Shown in pieces: positions 48,103-57,165 of a stretch of DNA of 64,000 nucleotides. Origin of the DNA: Gilliamella sp. wkB112. Lineage in GTDB: Bacteria > Pseudomonadota > Gammaproteobacteria > Enterobacterales > Orbaceae. Where the stretch lies: the NCBI RefSeq assembly GCF_001690685.1, contig NZ_LZGL01000017.1:496001-560000 (forward strand). The letters run 5' to 3'. Position 1 is the stretch's first letter, and the number at the start of each line of letters is the position of its first letter. The position numbers and the translations under genes are program-made. The notes under the pieces were generated by a model, which did not search any database, was not told the DNA's origin, and saw nothing but the letters and a program-made list of their open reading frames with translations.

Positions 48103-49344
48103 TTACTTAATTTCTTCAATATTGGCGCTTTTCTTGTCTCGACTTAGGAAGAAGATAGCAAAAATCATAAAACCTAAGACAACTAAACCAAGATTATTAA
48201 AAGTGGTGGCTGCCCCTGCCGTATCATAAAAATCACCAACAAAGGTTGAGAACAAGATGACACCAACCGAACCCGCGACTTGATAACCAATCAAAAAAAC
48301 TGTCGCAGACAGGCGAGCATTAAAGTTATTATCGATATATTTAAATACTGAAACTAAAATAGTCGAGATCTCTAAACAGTGCATAAGTTTGATAACTGAA
48401 ATAATTGCAATACTGTTGACATGACCAGTTAAAAATATACGTGAAGCCGAAATAAATGCTGCAAAAATCAATGCATTTTTAGCGCCGACACGATTCACTA
48501 CAAATGGTACACAAAACATTACTGCCGCTTCGAGAAACACCTGAAATGAATTCAATATACCGTATAAACGATAACCATCATTAACATCTTCAAATTGCTG
48601 TGTGAAATAGACTGGGAATAACTGCTGATCATAAATATTATAAAGACTATAAGTACCAAGTACATAGATAACAAATATCCAGAATTTTTTCAGGGTAAAA
48701 ACTGAAATAATCTCATTAAAACTAAGTTTATCTTTTTTCTGAAAAACAGCTTCCGATGATTTACTTAAGTCAGGCTTAAAGTTGAGATTAAGAATCATAA
48801 AACAGACACCTACAAGCGATGCCGCCCAAAAATTAAGGTGAGGGTTAAGACTAATTAAAATACCCGCAATAAAGGTGCCTACAGCATAAGCAATACACCC
48901 CCAAGTTCGACATTGACCAAACTCAAAACCAAATGCTCGGCTGATTTTTTCGCAGTATGAGTCAATAAGTCCCATTCCAGCAACCCAACCGAAACCTAAA
49001 AAGAAACTACCGAAAATAACACCAATATAAAAATTATGGCGTAACAACGGCTCATACACATAAATTAACGCCGGAGCAGCGCAGGTAATAATGACACTTT
49101 GGAACCAAACAAGGTGTTTTTTTAGCACCAATTTATCTTGATAAACACCATACAAAATCATAATGATTAGCGAAATAAAATAGTTAAACGAATAAATAAT
49201 ACCTGTCTGTTTTGCGGTTAAGCCTATCTCCTTACTAAGCCAAATTGCATAAAAAGAAAAAACAAAACTACCTGCAGCGTAATACATAAAACTATAACAG
49301 GAAGCAAACCAATAAGTTGGCTTTTTATAAAATGTCGTAGTCAT
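48103..49344 (-). CDS. CscB-like oligosaccharide:proton symporter
   Basis: This 413-residue MFS permease of the LacY/CscB/RafB family is closer to sucrose permease CscB: YWFASCYSFMYYAAGS, YGVYQDKLVLKKHLVW, GLIDSYCEKISRAFGFEFGQCRTWG, YNIYDQQLFPVYF and LYGILNSFQVFLEA all align with CscB. It should import a disaccharide or similar sugar with protons. It is the first gene of the minus-strand locus with the GH172-type enzyme and LacI repressor. The true sugar is unproven. Confidence 0.85.
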   Translation of the reverse strand: MTTTFYKKPTYWFASCYSFMYYAAGSFVFSFYAIWLSKEIGLTAKQTGIIYSFNYFISLIIMILYGVYQDKLVLKKHLVWFQSVIITCAAPALIYVYEPLLRHNFYIGVIFGSFFLGFGWVAGMGLIDSYCEKISRAFGFEFGQCRTWGCIAYAVGTFIAGILISLNPHLNFWAASLVGVCFMILNLNFKPDLSKSSEAVFQKKDKLSFNEIISVFTLKKFWIFVIYVLGTYSLYNIYDQQLFPVYFTQQFEDVNDGYRLYGILNSFQVFLEAAVMFCVPFVVNRVGAKNALIFAAFISASRIFLTGHVNSIAIISVIKLMHCLEISTILVSVFKYIDNNFNARLSATVFLIGYQVAGSVGVILFSTFVGDFYDTAGAATTFNNLGLVVLGFMIFAIFFLSRDKKSANIEEIK

Positions 49345-49386
49345 AATTTATCCTATGTAGAGTGGAGTACGCGAATGAGTATGAAT

Positions 49387-49402
49387 AGCTAAAAATTTAG
49401 CT
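49387..49402. promoter_or_regulatory. Candidate operator of the cscB-like gene
   Basis: AGCTAAA (49387-49393) and TTTAGCT (49396-49402) are inverted arms with a two-base spacer, 43 bp upstream of the permease start. With the CRP site centred near 49431, this falls at the expected -10/start region, so a repressor bound here would block transcription. It lacks the CG centre of most LacI-family sites. Confidence 0.35.
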
Positions 49403-49423
49403 TTAAAAGGTTTATTAGATAAA

Positions 49424-49439
49424 TGTGATCTACATCAAA
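49424..49439. promoter_or_regulatory. CRP binding site
   Basis: TGTGA, TCTACA, TCAAA compares with TGTGA-N6-TCACA at 9 of 10 positions. It probably activates the minus-strand permease operon under low glucose, and may also act on lgoT. Confidence 0.6.
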
Positions 49440-49690
49440 ATTATTTCATTAGTTAAAGTGATATTAAGAAAAAATAACGATAAAGATTAAAAACAAATAA
49501 AAAACAGAAAAATATTATCTCTACCACAATCAAATAAACAATTCATCATATGAATAAAATTTACCTCTACTATTAGTAAGGTTATTTTAATGAAATTACT
49601 TACTTATCCATTAGTAGTTTTTGTTAATTCTATAAGTAATAAGGCAACTAACTGGATATATTATTTAATAATTTATAGAAAGAGGTTTTT

Positions 49691-50959
49691 ATGACTAAAC
49701 AAAATAGTCGTATTCGATTCCATATAGCAATACTAATGTTATTTGCTATCGTAATTAACTATTTAGATAGAACTGTGATGTCCGCAGCAGCTCCTATTAT
49801 TGCTACTGACTTAGATATTTCTCCCCAAGCTATGGGATGGATTATGTCGGCATTCTTTTTAAGTTATGCATGCTGCCAAATCCCTGCCGGATTTCTTGCT
49901 GACCGCTTTGGGCAAAGGAAAACACTAGCCGGATCTGTAACTTGGTGGTCTTTAGCCACAGCCGCAACAGCATTAGCCACATCACCTATTGGCTTTATTA
50001 TGGCTCGTGTTTTTATGGGTGTAGGAGAAGCTGCGGCATATCCTTGTAATGGAGGAATTACAGCAAAATGGTTCCCTGATAGGGAAAGAGGTCGTGTTAC
50101 TGCTTTATTTGATAGCGGGTCACGATTTGGAACAGCTTTTGCTATGCCTCTTGTCGTCTGGATTATTGCTTCTTGGGGATGGCATGCAGCTTTCTTTATT
50201 TGTGGCGGATTAGGTCTAATTTGGGTAGTTTGGTGGTTATGTGTGTATCAAGATCCTGAATTGCACCCTAGCATCAGTGCTACAGAATTGAAATATATTC
50301 GCGATGGTCAAGTAAAAAAAGAAGGCATTGACAAGGTACAACCAATGAAATGGTATCAATTACTGAAATACCGTAATGTGATTGCCATGTGTATTGGATT
50401 CTTTATGCTTAATTACGCAGTCTATTTCTTCATTACTTGGTTTCCAACCTATTTAATGAAAGAACGAGGTTTAAGTTTAACAGAAATGGGATTTTTAGCC
50501 ATGTTACCACCTTTATGTGGCATAATAGGACAATGGATTGGTGGCTGGTTCACTGACTTTATTTATATAAAAACAAATAATATTAGTCTTGCTAGAAAAA
50601 TTAATTTAGTTGGGGGAATGCTAATTGCAACTTCTATCTCACTTGCTGGATTAGTTGATTCTATCACCGTAATGATGATGTTACTTTGTATCTCATATAT
50701 CGGACTTGCTTTTGCCGGATCAGCTATTTGGTGTTTACCTGGTGATATTGCGCCAAGAAATATGACATCAGTTTTAGGTGGAATTCAAAATACAGTTTCA
50801 AATTGTGGAGGAATATTAGGCCCAATAGTAACAGGCTATATCATCGGAGCAACCGGTTCATTTATGTATGCTTTAGTAGTCTCCGGTTGCGCATGTGCTA
50901 TTGGTGCATTGGTTTATTTATTGGTATTAAAAGATATCAAACCAATAGCAACAAATTAA
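49691..50959 (+). CDS. lgoT: Sugar-acid MFS transporter, probably L-galactonate (LgoT-like)
   Basis: This 422-residue anion:cation symporter family permease has helix 1 INYLDRTVMSAAAPII, motif A GFLADRFGQRKTL, and GVGEAAAYPCNGGITAKWFPDRERGR. Family members import hexuronates, galactonate and glucarate. The genes that follow encode L-galactonate dehydrogenase, tagaturonate reductase and altronate dehydratase, so L-galactonate is the best guess. A strong hairpin follows it, separating it from the regulator gene. Confidence 0.75.
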   Translation: MTKQNSRIRFHIAILMLFAIVINYLDRTVMSAAAPIIATDLDISPQAMGWIMSAFFLSYACCQIPAGFLADRFGQRKTLAGSVTWWSLATAATALATSPIGFIMARVFMGVGEAAAYPCNGGITAKWFPDRERGRVTALFDSGSRFGTAFAMPLVVWIIASWGWHAAFFICGGLGLIWVVWWLCVYQDPELHPSISATELKYIRDGQVKKEGIDKVQPMKWYQLLKYRNVIAMCIGFFMLNYAVYFFITWFPTYLMKERGLSLTEMGFLAMLPPLCGIIGQWIGGWFTDFIYIKTNNISLARKINLVGGMLIATSISLAGLVDSITVMMMLLCISYIGLAFAGSAIWCLPGDIAPRNMTSVLGGIQNTVSNCGGILGPIVTGYIIGATGSFMYALVVSGCACAIGALVYLLVLKDIKPIATN

Positions 50960-50999
50960 TATAATTTTAAAAAATAACAATAAATTATTTATTTAGTTT

Positions 51000-51032
51000 A
51001 AAAATTCTATCAAAACATTTGATAGGATTTTT
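51000..51032 (+). terminator. Strong terminator after lgoT
   Basis: AAAAATTCTATCAAA (51000-51014) and TTTGATAGGATTTTT (51018-51032) make a 15-bp stem (one G.U pair) with a 3-base loop, ending in a T-run. A possible -10 TATAAT for lgoR lies at 51045-51050. Confidence 0.85.
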
Positions 51033-51071
51033 AAACTCTCTTATTATAATAAAATTGCTGAGAAATGTAAT

Positions 51072-51989
51072 ATGGGCAGAAGTCAAACATTAAGACAAAA
51101 TACTATCAATCAATTTATTGATTGTATAAATAACAACATTTTATCTTTCCCATTACCTTCTATTTCAATTCTTGCAGATACTTTTAACGTTAGTCGAACA
51201 ACAATACGAGCAGTTTTAGAATATTTATGTCAAATTAATATTTTGGTAGACAAAAATAATAAATATTATTTAAACCGTAAACCTACACAAGAAGATAAAA
51301 TTGCTTGTCAGTTTGATAAGCAATCCGTTCAAGATGAAAAATTTGAAGCTTATTTTTACCATTTGATCAATAGTAAAAAATTACTACCAGGTGATCGATT
51401 TAATGAAATCCAATTAGCTAAAGAAACTAATGTTAGTCCCATTGTTGTTCGTGAATTTTTATTACGTTTTTTACACTATGGACTTATTAATAATGTAAAA
51501 AAAGGGGAATGGGAATTGGTTACCTTTGCTAAGGATTACGCGGAAAAATTATATGAATTTCGGAGCGTCTTAGAGATATTTGCCCTCAAATCTTTTATGG
51601 CTCAACCAGATAACCATATTAATTGGATCAAAGCAAAAGAGTTATTGCAACGACACAAAAATCTCCAAAAAAATATGCAAGATGAATATAAACTTTTTTC
51701 AATTCTTGATCGGGATTTTCACGAGCTTATTTTATCTTGCAATGATAATCCATTTTTTATGCAATCTTTTGATTTAATATCAGTTATTTTTCATTTCCAC
51801 TATCAATGGGATAGTAGTGATCTTAAAGAACGCAACAGCATTGCTGTATCAGAACATATTGCTGTATTAACGGCAATTATACAAAAAAATGAACCGGTTG
51901 CTATTGCAGCATTATGTAGACATTTAAATTCAGCCAAAACTTCAATGCAAGAATCAATTGGACGTACATTAGCCATAAAAAACAGATAA
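51072..51989 (+). CDS. lgoR: GntR-family regulator with two winged helices (LgoR-like)
   Basis: This 305-residue protein appears to hold two GntR-type helix-turn-helix segments: residues about 9-67 (SISILADTFNVSRTTIRAVLEYL) and about 94-155 (FNEIQLAKETNVSPIVVREFLLRF). An FCD ligand-binding domain follows (LYEFRSVLEIFAL, DRDFHELIL, HFHYQWDSSDLKERN). This layout and sequence recall E. coli LgoR (YjjM), which controls L-galactonate use. It sits within the lgo/uxa locus and probably regulates it. Confidence 0.8.
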   Translation: MGRSQTLRQNTINQFIDCINNNILSFPLPSISILADTFNVSRTTIRAVLEYLCQINILVDKNNKYYLNRKPTQEDKIACQFDKQSVQDEKFEAYFYHLINSKKLLPGDRFNEIQLAKETNVSPIVVREFLLRFLHYGLINNVKKGEWELVTFAKDYAEKLYEFRSVLEIFALKSFMAQPDNHINWIKAKELLQRHKNLQKNMQDEYKLFSILDRDFHELILSCNDNPFFMQSFDLISVIFHFHYQWDSSDLKERNSIAVSEHIAVLTAIIQKNEPVAIAALCRHLNSAKTSMQESIGRTLAIKNR

Positions 51990-52014
51990 AAAACAAAAAA
52001 TTTTTATATTCAAC

Positions 52015-52045
52015 ACGAAACTATTAAAAATTTCGTTCTCTTTTT
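52015..52045 (+). terminator. Terminator after lgoR
   Basis: ACGAAA (52015-52020) pairs with TTTCGT (52031-52036), followed by a T-rich tail (TCTCTTTTT). It separates lgoR from the uxaB-lgoD-uxaA genes. Confidence 0.65.
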
Positions 52046-52107
52046 TTATCTTTTTCTATAGTTATCTCTAATTACTACCTAACAACATAATTAAAGAGAG
52101 CAATAAT

Positions 52108-53547
52108 ATGGCTAAACAATTAAATAGATCTAATTTTCCTGGTCCTAAATTTCCTGAAAAAATTTTACAATTCGGTGAGGGTAATTTTTTAAGAGCATTT
52201 ATTGATTGGATTATTGATAACCTAAATGAAAAAACAAACTTTAATAGTGGCGTAACTATCGTCAGACCTATTGATACACATCAACCATCCATTAATGAAC
52301 AAGATGGTCTTTATACAACAATTATCCGTGGACTTAATGAACAAGGAAAAGCTATAGCTACACCTAGAATTATCTATTCAGTTAACCGCGAAATTTTGGT
52401 GTATCAAGATTATCAGTTATATCTCAAATGTGCCGAAAACCCGGATTTAGAATTTATTTTTTCAAATACCACTGAAGCAGGTATCGCATTTAGTGATAAA
52501 GATAAAATTACCGATACACCACCAGCAACTTTTCCCGCTAAATTAACTTGTTTTTTACATCATCGTTTTCAATTTTTTAAAGGGCAAAAAGATAAAGGTT
52601 TAATCATCATTCCGTGCGAACTTATTGATTATAACGGTGATAAATTAAAAGAGTTAATTATTGCATATGCAAAATTATGGCAACTTGATGATGCTTTTAT
52701 CGAATGGATCAATGAAAGCAATACCTTTTGTTCAACTTTGGTTGACCGTATTGTAACTGGCTATCCTAAAGATGAAAGTGCACAACTTGAACAACAACTT
52801 GGTTATCAAGATCGTTTTTTAGATACTGCCGAGTATTTTTATCTATTTGTTATCCAAGGTCCACAATGGTTAAAACAAAAATTAAAACTAGATCAAGTCG
52901 ACCTAAATATTTTAGTTGTTGATGATATTAAACCTTATAAAGAAAGAAAAGTAGGTATTTTAAACGGCGCTCATACTGCAATGGTACCGGTTGCTTATCT
53001 TGCAGGACTCAGAACTGTGGGTGAATGTATGGGTAATGTGCAAATTGAAACATTTGTTAAAAACCTCCTTAACCAAGAAGTGATCCCAACCTTATCGTTA
53101 GATAAACAACAACTAATACAATTTGCTGATGAGGTATTAAAACGTTTCAAAAATCCGTTTATCAAACATGAACTGATGTCTATTTCATTAAATTCATTAA
53201 CTAAATTTAAAACACGTTTATTACCTCAATTATTGACCTATAGTCAAAGGTTTAACCAACCTCCAAAATATATTTCGTTTTCATTAGCTGCGCTTATTGC
53301 CTTTTATCGAGGTGAGTATCAAGGTCAAGCAATTTCATTAACCGATGATGCTCATTTATTAGAGCGATTTAAGCAGTGGCAACCACTATACCAAAATGAT
53401 GTAAAAACACTTGTCTCGAATGTATTAAAAATGACAGATCATTGGGGACAAGATCTCAATAATGTTGTTGGATTAACGGATTTAGTAACGGAAAATCTGA
53501 AAAATATTCTATCTGACGATATCAAAAATTATATTCCAAACAATTAA
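52108..53547 (+). CDS. uxaB: Tagaturonate reductase (altronate oxidoreductase) UxaB
   Basis: This 479-residue mannitol-dehydrogenase-family enzyme is collinear with E. coli Uxa[17 protein letters not shown] (NAD binding), [29 protein letters not shown] and [23 protein letters not shown] with the catalytic lysine. It reduces D-tagaturonate to D-altronate. lgoD begins 18 bp downstream and uxaA follows, so the three steps are encoded together. Confidence 0.92.
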   Translation: MAKQLNRSNFPGPKFPEKILQFGEGNFLRAFIDWIIDNLNEKTNFNSGVTIVRPIDTHQPSINEQDGLYTTIIRGLNEQGKAIATPRIIYSVNREILVYQDYQLYLKCAENPDLEFIFSNTTEAGIAFSDKDKITDTPPATFPAKLTCFLHHRFQFFKGQKDKGLIIIPCELIDYNGDKLKELIIAYAKLWQLDDAFIEWINESNTFCSTLVDRIVTGYPKDESAQLEQQLGYQDRFLDTAEYFYLFVIQGPQWLKQKLKLDQVDLNILVVDDIKPYKERKVGILNGAHTAMVPVAYLAGLRTVGECMGNVQIETFVKNLLNQEVIPTLSLDKQQLIQFADEVLKRFKNPFIKHELMSISLNSLTKFKTRLLPQLLTYSQRFNQPPKYISFSLAALIAFYRGEYQGQAISLTDDAHLLERFKQWQPLYQNDVKTLVSNVLKMTDHWGQDLNNVVGLTDLVTENLKNILSDDIKNYIPNN

Positions 53548-53565
53548 ACCGTAGGAGTCAAACAG

Positions 53566-54591
53566 ATGACTAAAATGAAATATATTGTTATTCCTGAACC
53601 AGGAAAAGTCGAAGTAAAAGAAATGGAAAAACCAACCTTACAAAAAGGTGAAGCAATCTTAAAAGTATTATATGGCGGGATTTGTGGATCAGACATGGGA
53701 ACGTATAAAGGAACTTTCCTTTATGCTAGTTATCCACGTATTCCAGGACATGAGTTCTCGGCAGAAGTGGTTGAAGTTGGTGAAAACGACCAAGGGATCA
53801 AAAAAGGAATGGTTGTTACGGCTAATCCTTATTTTAACTGTGGTAAATGTTATTCTTGTCGACGTGGTTTTGTAAACTGTTGCACAGGGAATCAAACACT
53901 TGGTGCGCAACGAGATGGCATTTTCAGAGAATATTATAGTATGCCAATTGAGCGGATATATGATGGTAAAGGATTAGATGCATTATCGCTTTCAATGATT
54001 GAACCATTTTGTATCAGTTATCATTCAATTCAACGAACGTCAGTAAAAAAAGGAGATAAAGTACTAGTTGTTGGTGCCGGACCTATTGGTTTATTTGCTG
54101 TCATGGCTGCCGTATTAAAAGAGGCTGACGTATATGTAAGTGACGTAATGCAATCAAGATTAGATAAAGCATTATCATTAGGTGCAAAAGGTATTATTAG
54201 GACAGATAAAGAGAATTTTGAAGAAAGAGTAAAAGATATTACTCAAGGTGATGGTTTTGATGTTTGTATCGAATGTGTTGGATTACCACAAACTTTCCAA
54301 AATTGTATTGATGCTGCCGCTTATCGTGGTCGAGTAGGTTTAGTAGGTGTAAGTAAACAAAAATTAGATTTTGCTTTCACGCAAATTCAAACTAAAGAGT
54401 TGGATATTTTTGGTTCACGTAATGCACTAAAAAAAGACTTTATCGAATTAATTGATTTAGTCAGTTCTGGAAAATGTGATGTAAGAAAAATTATTACCGA
54501 CATATACGAATTGGATAATGCCGAAAATGCTTTTAAAGAAATGCGAGATGATCCAAGTAATCGACTTAAATCAGTAATAAAAATAGGTTAA
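53566..54591 (+). CDS. lgoD: Zinc-dependent sugar-acid dehydrogenase, probably L-galactonate 5-dehydrogenase
   Basis: This 341-residue medium-chain dehydrogenase has catalytic zinc ligands Cys40 (GGICGSD) and GHE (61-63), structural-zinc cysteines in CGKCYSCRRGFVNCC and the Rossmann motif VVGAGPIGLF. It is in the family of E. coli LgoD (YjjN), which oxidises L-galactonate to D-tagaturonate. Placement between uxaB and uxaA supports this role. Related enzymes oxidise L-gulonate or L-idonate, so the substrate is inferred. Confidence 0.78.
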   Translation: MTKMKYIVIPEPGKVEVKEMEKPTLQKGEAILKVLYGGICGSDMGTYKGTFLYASYPRIPGHEFSAEVVEVGENDQGIKKGMVVTANPYFNCGKCYSCRRGFVNCCTGNQTLGAQRDGIFREYYSMPIERIYDGKGLDALSLSMIEPFCISYHSIQRTSVKKGDKVLVVGAGPIGLFAVMAAVLKEADVYVSDVMQSRLDKALSLGAKGIIRTDKENFEERVKDITQGDGFDVCIECVGLPQTFQNCIDAAAYRGRVGLVGVSKQKLDFAFTQIQTKELDIFGSRNALKKDFIELIDLVSSGKCDVRKIITDIYELDNAENAFKEMRDDPSNRLKSVIKIG

Positions 54592-54613
54592 CTAAATAAC
54601 TATCTTTCAATTA

Positions 54614-54637
54614 TTCCGCTACTAACAAGTAGCGGAA
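54614..54637 (+). terminator. Strong hairpin inside the uxaB-lgoD-uxaA run
   Basis: TTCCGCTACT (54614-54623), loop AACA, AGTAGCGGAA (54628-54637): a perfect 10-bp stem 22 bp after lgoD and 24 bp before uxaA. No T-tract follows, so it may be an RNA-stability or processing element rather than a full stop. Confidence 0.6.
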
Positions 54638-54661
54638 AAGTGTATTTTTAGGAAAGAGTTC

Positions 54662-56179
54662 ATGAAAAAAACAATTAAAATCAATGGTAACGATAATGTT
54701 ATTATTGCATTAGAAGCATTACACCCAGGTGATAAAATAAATAGTGAGCTATTACAAGATAATCAACAAATTACTGTTTTACAAGAAATTCCTTCAGGTC
54801 ATAAAATAGCGATAAAACCGATTTCACTAGGTGAAAACATCATTAAGTATGGTTTCCCTATTGGTCATGCTTCCCAAGCTATTCAAGTTGGTGAACATGT
54901 GCATACTCATAATGTTAAGACTAATCTTGGTGAACTTGATGAATATCAATATGAACCTGTTGCTAATCATATTTCATCTTCACTACCGGATAGGGATGTG
55001 AACCTTTATCGACGCAAAAATGGAGATGTAGGTATTCGTAATGAACTTTGGATTATCCCAACTGTTGGTTGCGTTAACGGTATTGCAGAACAAATTCGTA
55101 AACGGTTTTTAGTAGAAATGGCAAAAGACATTGAGCTAAATCACTCTGTTTTTGATGGTGTGCAACTACTTTCACATCCTTATGGATGCTCTCAATTAGG
55201 ACCAGATCATCAAACGACTAAAACTATATTACAAGATATGGTCAAACATCCTAATGCTGGCGGGGTTTTAGTTATTGGTTTAGGATGCGAAAATAATCAA
55301 CTCTCTGCATTTAAAGAAAGCCTTGGAGAATATGATCATGAACGTGTCCGTTTTCTGATTTCACAAGAAGTGGAAGATGAAATTCAACAAGGTGTAAATT
55401 ATTTACACGAATTATATCAAGTAATGAAATTAGATCGTCGTCAAACCGGTAAGCTTAGTGAACTAAAATTTGGACTTGAATGTGGAGGTTCCGATGGATT
55501 ATCCGGCATTACAGCAAACCCATTATTAGGAAAATTTTCTGATTATGTAATTGCTCATGGTGGAACTAGCGTGTTAACCGAAGTTCCCGAAATGTTTGGC
55601 GCCGAAACAATCTTAATGTCTCATTGTATTAATACACACATTTTTGAAAAAACAGTAAATATGGTTAACAATTTTAAGAAATATTTTATGTCATATAACC
55701 AACCTATTTACGAAAATCCTTCTCCTGGTAATAAAGCTGGAGGAATTACAACACTTGAAGATAAATCTCTTGGTTGTACACAAAAAGCAGGAAATAGTAC
55801 CGTAGTTGATGTATTAGAATATGGTGATAGACTCAAAAATACTGGACTCAATTTATTATCAGCACCAGGAAATGATGCGGTGGCAACAGGCGCATTAGCT
55901 GCTTCTGGTTGTCACATGGTTTTATTTTCAACTGGTAGAGGAACGCCTTATGGAGGAGTAGTTCCAACAGTAAAAATTTCAACTAATTCAGCATTAGCGC
56001 AAAAAAAGAAACACTGGATTGATTTTGATGCCGGGCAACTCGTTAATGGCGTCAATATGGATAAATTGCTAGAACAGTTTGTTGATGTGATTATACAACT
56101 TGTTAACGGTAAACAAACTTGTAATGAAAAAAATGAATTTCGTGATTTATCCATTTTCAAAAATGGGGTAACTGAATAA
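54662..56179 (+). CDS. uxaA: Altronate dehydratase UxaA
   Basis: This 505-residue enzyme has an N-terminal SAF-type domain (about residues 1-85, with IGHASQAIQVGEHVHTHNV) and a catalytic UxaA/GarD domain containing HPYGCSQLGPDHQTT, LECGGSDGLSGITANP and STGRGTPYGG. It dehydrates D-altronate to 2-keto-3-deoxygluconate, an Fe/Mn-dependent step. AGGAAAG precedes the ATG. The KDG kinase and aldolase needed next are not in the window. Confidence 0.93.
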   Translation: MKKTIKINGNDNVIIALEALHPGDKINSELLQDNQQITVLQEIPSGHKIAIKPISLGENIIKYGFPIGHASQAIQVGEHVHTHNVKTNLGELDEYQYEPVANHISSSLPDRDVNLYRRKNGDVGIRNELWIIPTVGCVNGIAEQIRKRFLVEMAKDIELNHSVFDGVQLLSHPYGCSQLGPDHQTTKTILQDMVKHPNAGGVLVIGLGCENNQLSAFKESLGEYDHERVRFLISQEVEDEIQQGVNYLHELYQVMKLDRRQTGKLSELKFGLECGGSDGLSGITANPLLGKFSDYVIAHGGTSVLTEVPEMFGAETILMSHCINTHIFEKTVNMVNNFKKYFMSYNQPIYENPSPGNKAGGITTLEDKSLGCTQKAGNSTVVDVLEYGDRLKNTGLNLLSAPGNDAVATGALAASGCHMVLFSTGRGTPYGGVVPTVKISTNSALAQKKKHWIDFDAGQLVNGVNMDKLLEQFVDVIIQLVNGKQTCNEKNEFRDLSIFKNGVTE

Positions 56180-56276
56180 TTAATTTTTTATTTCATTACT
56201 ATTAATGGAATCTACAGAAAACCATTTTGTTAGAAAAAATAGAAGAAAGTTAAATAATAAATAGTATCTATACCGC

Positions 56277-56307
56277 CTTTCATTAAGTCCAAAGGGCTTA
56301 ATGAAAG
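56277..56307. terminator. Hairpin between uxaA and lolA
   Basis: CTTTCATTAAGTCC (56277-56290), loop AAA, GGGCTTAATGAAAG (56294-56307): a 14-bp stem with one G.U pair. It lies between converging genes and should insulate them. Confidence 0.75.
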
Positions 56308-56388
56308 AATTTAAGAGTTACTAAAGTTAAGTTATTTAATATTAATTGACACTTTTAATTTATAGATTTTAGACGAATTAAAAAGCTA

Positions 56389-56982
56389 CTATCTTTGATC
56401 ATCAATTGTTACCCCAACTGGTGGTTTAAAGTTGAATTTGCTTAATTCCACTTTGCCTAATTGTTGGCGAGATAAATCATAAAAACTGCGTTGACCATCT
56501 TCTTCAATTATTGTGAAATTTGCAATCATACCCGTTGGTAGAACAGAAATAATAAAATCTTGATTAGAACCATCAGTTGGTTTAAGTGTAAAAGAATCTT
56601 GCTTACGGGTTACCTGATATACATTCCAAATGGGATTATGGCTATCGGTAATAAGTAACATTAAACGGTTATCAACCGTTTTCTTTAAATCCATAACACT
56701 AACTTGCTCAACTGCCGGAGTATAGACCCACATATTTTTGCCATCAGAAATAATCGAAGTTTCGTCGGGTTCATTAATTGTCCAGTTAAAATAGTAAGGT
56801 CTGGTAACCCAAAGATCACCTTTACCTTGTTGAACTGGTTGATTATCAGCGGTTTTCACATCTTGGGTAAAGCGGGCATAAAATCCATCAATTTTATCTA
56901 ATCTTTGTTGTAATACTTCTTTATCACCCGCCAATACTGACATGCTTAGGAATAACCCAACCAATAATAACAATTTTTTCAT
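56389..56982 (-). CDS. lolA: Outer-membrane lipoprotein carrier protein LolA
   Basis: This 197-residue periplasmic chaperone has a signal peptide (MKKLLLLVGLFLSMSVLA, cut before GDKEV), the LolA core RLDKIDGFYARFTQDVKTAD and PYYFNWTINEPDET. It ferries lipoproteins from LolCDE to LolB. AAGGA precedes the ATG. It is divergent from rarA, whereas E. coli has ftsK-lolA-rarA in one direction. Confidence 0.94.
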   Translation of the reverse strand: MKKLLLLVGLFLSMSVLAGDKEVLQQRLDKIDGFYARFTQDVKTADNQPVQQGKGDLWVTRPYYFNWTINEPDETSIISDGKNMWVYTPAVEQVSVMDLKKTVDNRLMLLITDSHNPIWNVYQVTRKQDSFTLKPTDGSNQDFIISVLPTGMIANFTIIEEDGQRSFYDLSRQQLGKVELSKFNFKPPVGVTIDDQR

Positions 56983-57165
56983 GGCAAATCCTTATATATG
57001 CACTTGTTTTTTCTAAGCAAATTATATGCGATTGCTTATAGCTAAATTAGTGTCAAAATATTACCGTTTTTCGTCTAACTGGGAAAGATATTTTCTTTTC
57101 TTTTTCACTTATCAAGTAACCAGTATATAATACTTTAAATTTCACCCAATTGGATAATCAACCAA

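Larger units (their letters stand above)
49345..49690. other. 346-bp divergent promoter region between the cscB-like and lgoT genes
   Basis: No gene is present. The left part, near the cscB-like gene, holds a good CRP site (49424) and a repeat-type operator (49387). The right part has interleaved inverted arms: CTACT (49567-49571) with AGTAG (49613-49617), and AGTAAG (49575-49580) with CTTACT (49599-49604), which could bind a regulator of the lgo genes. Confidence 0.5.

Noticed and set aside
48530-48560. A further repeat copy suggested by ACCTGAAAT
   Set aside because: Only nine bases match, and it lies inside the CscB-like coding sequence.
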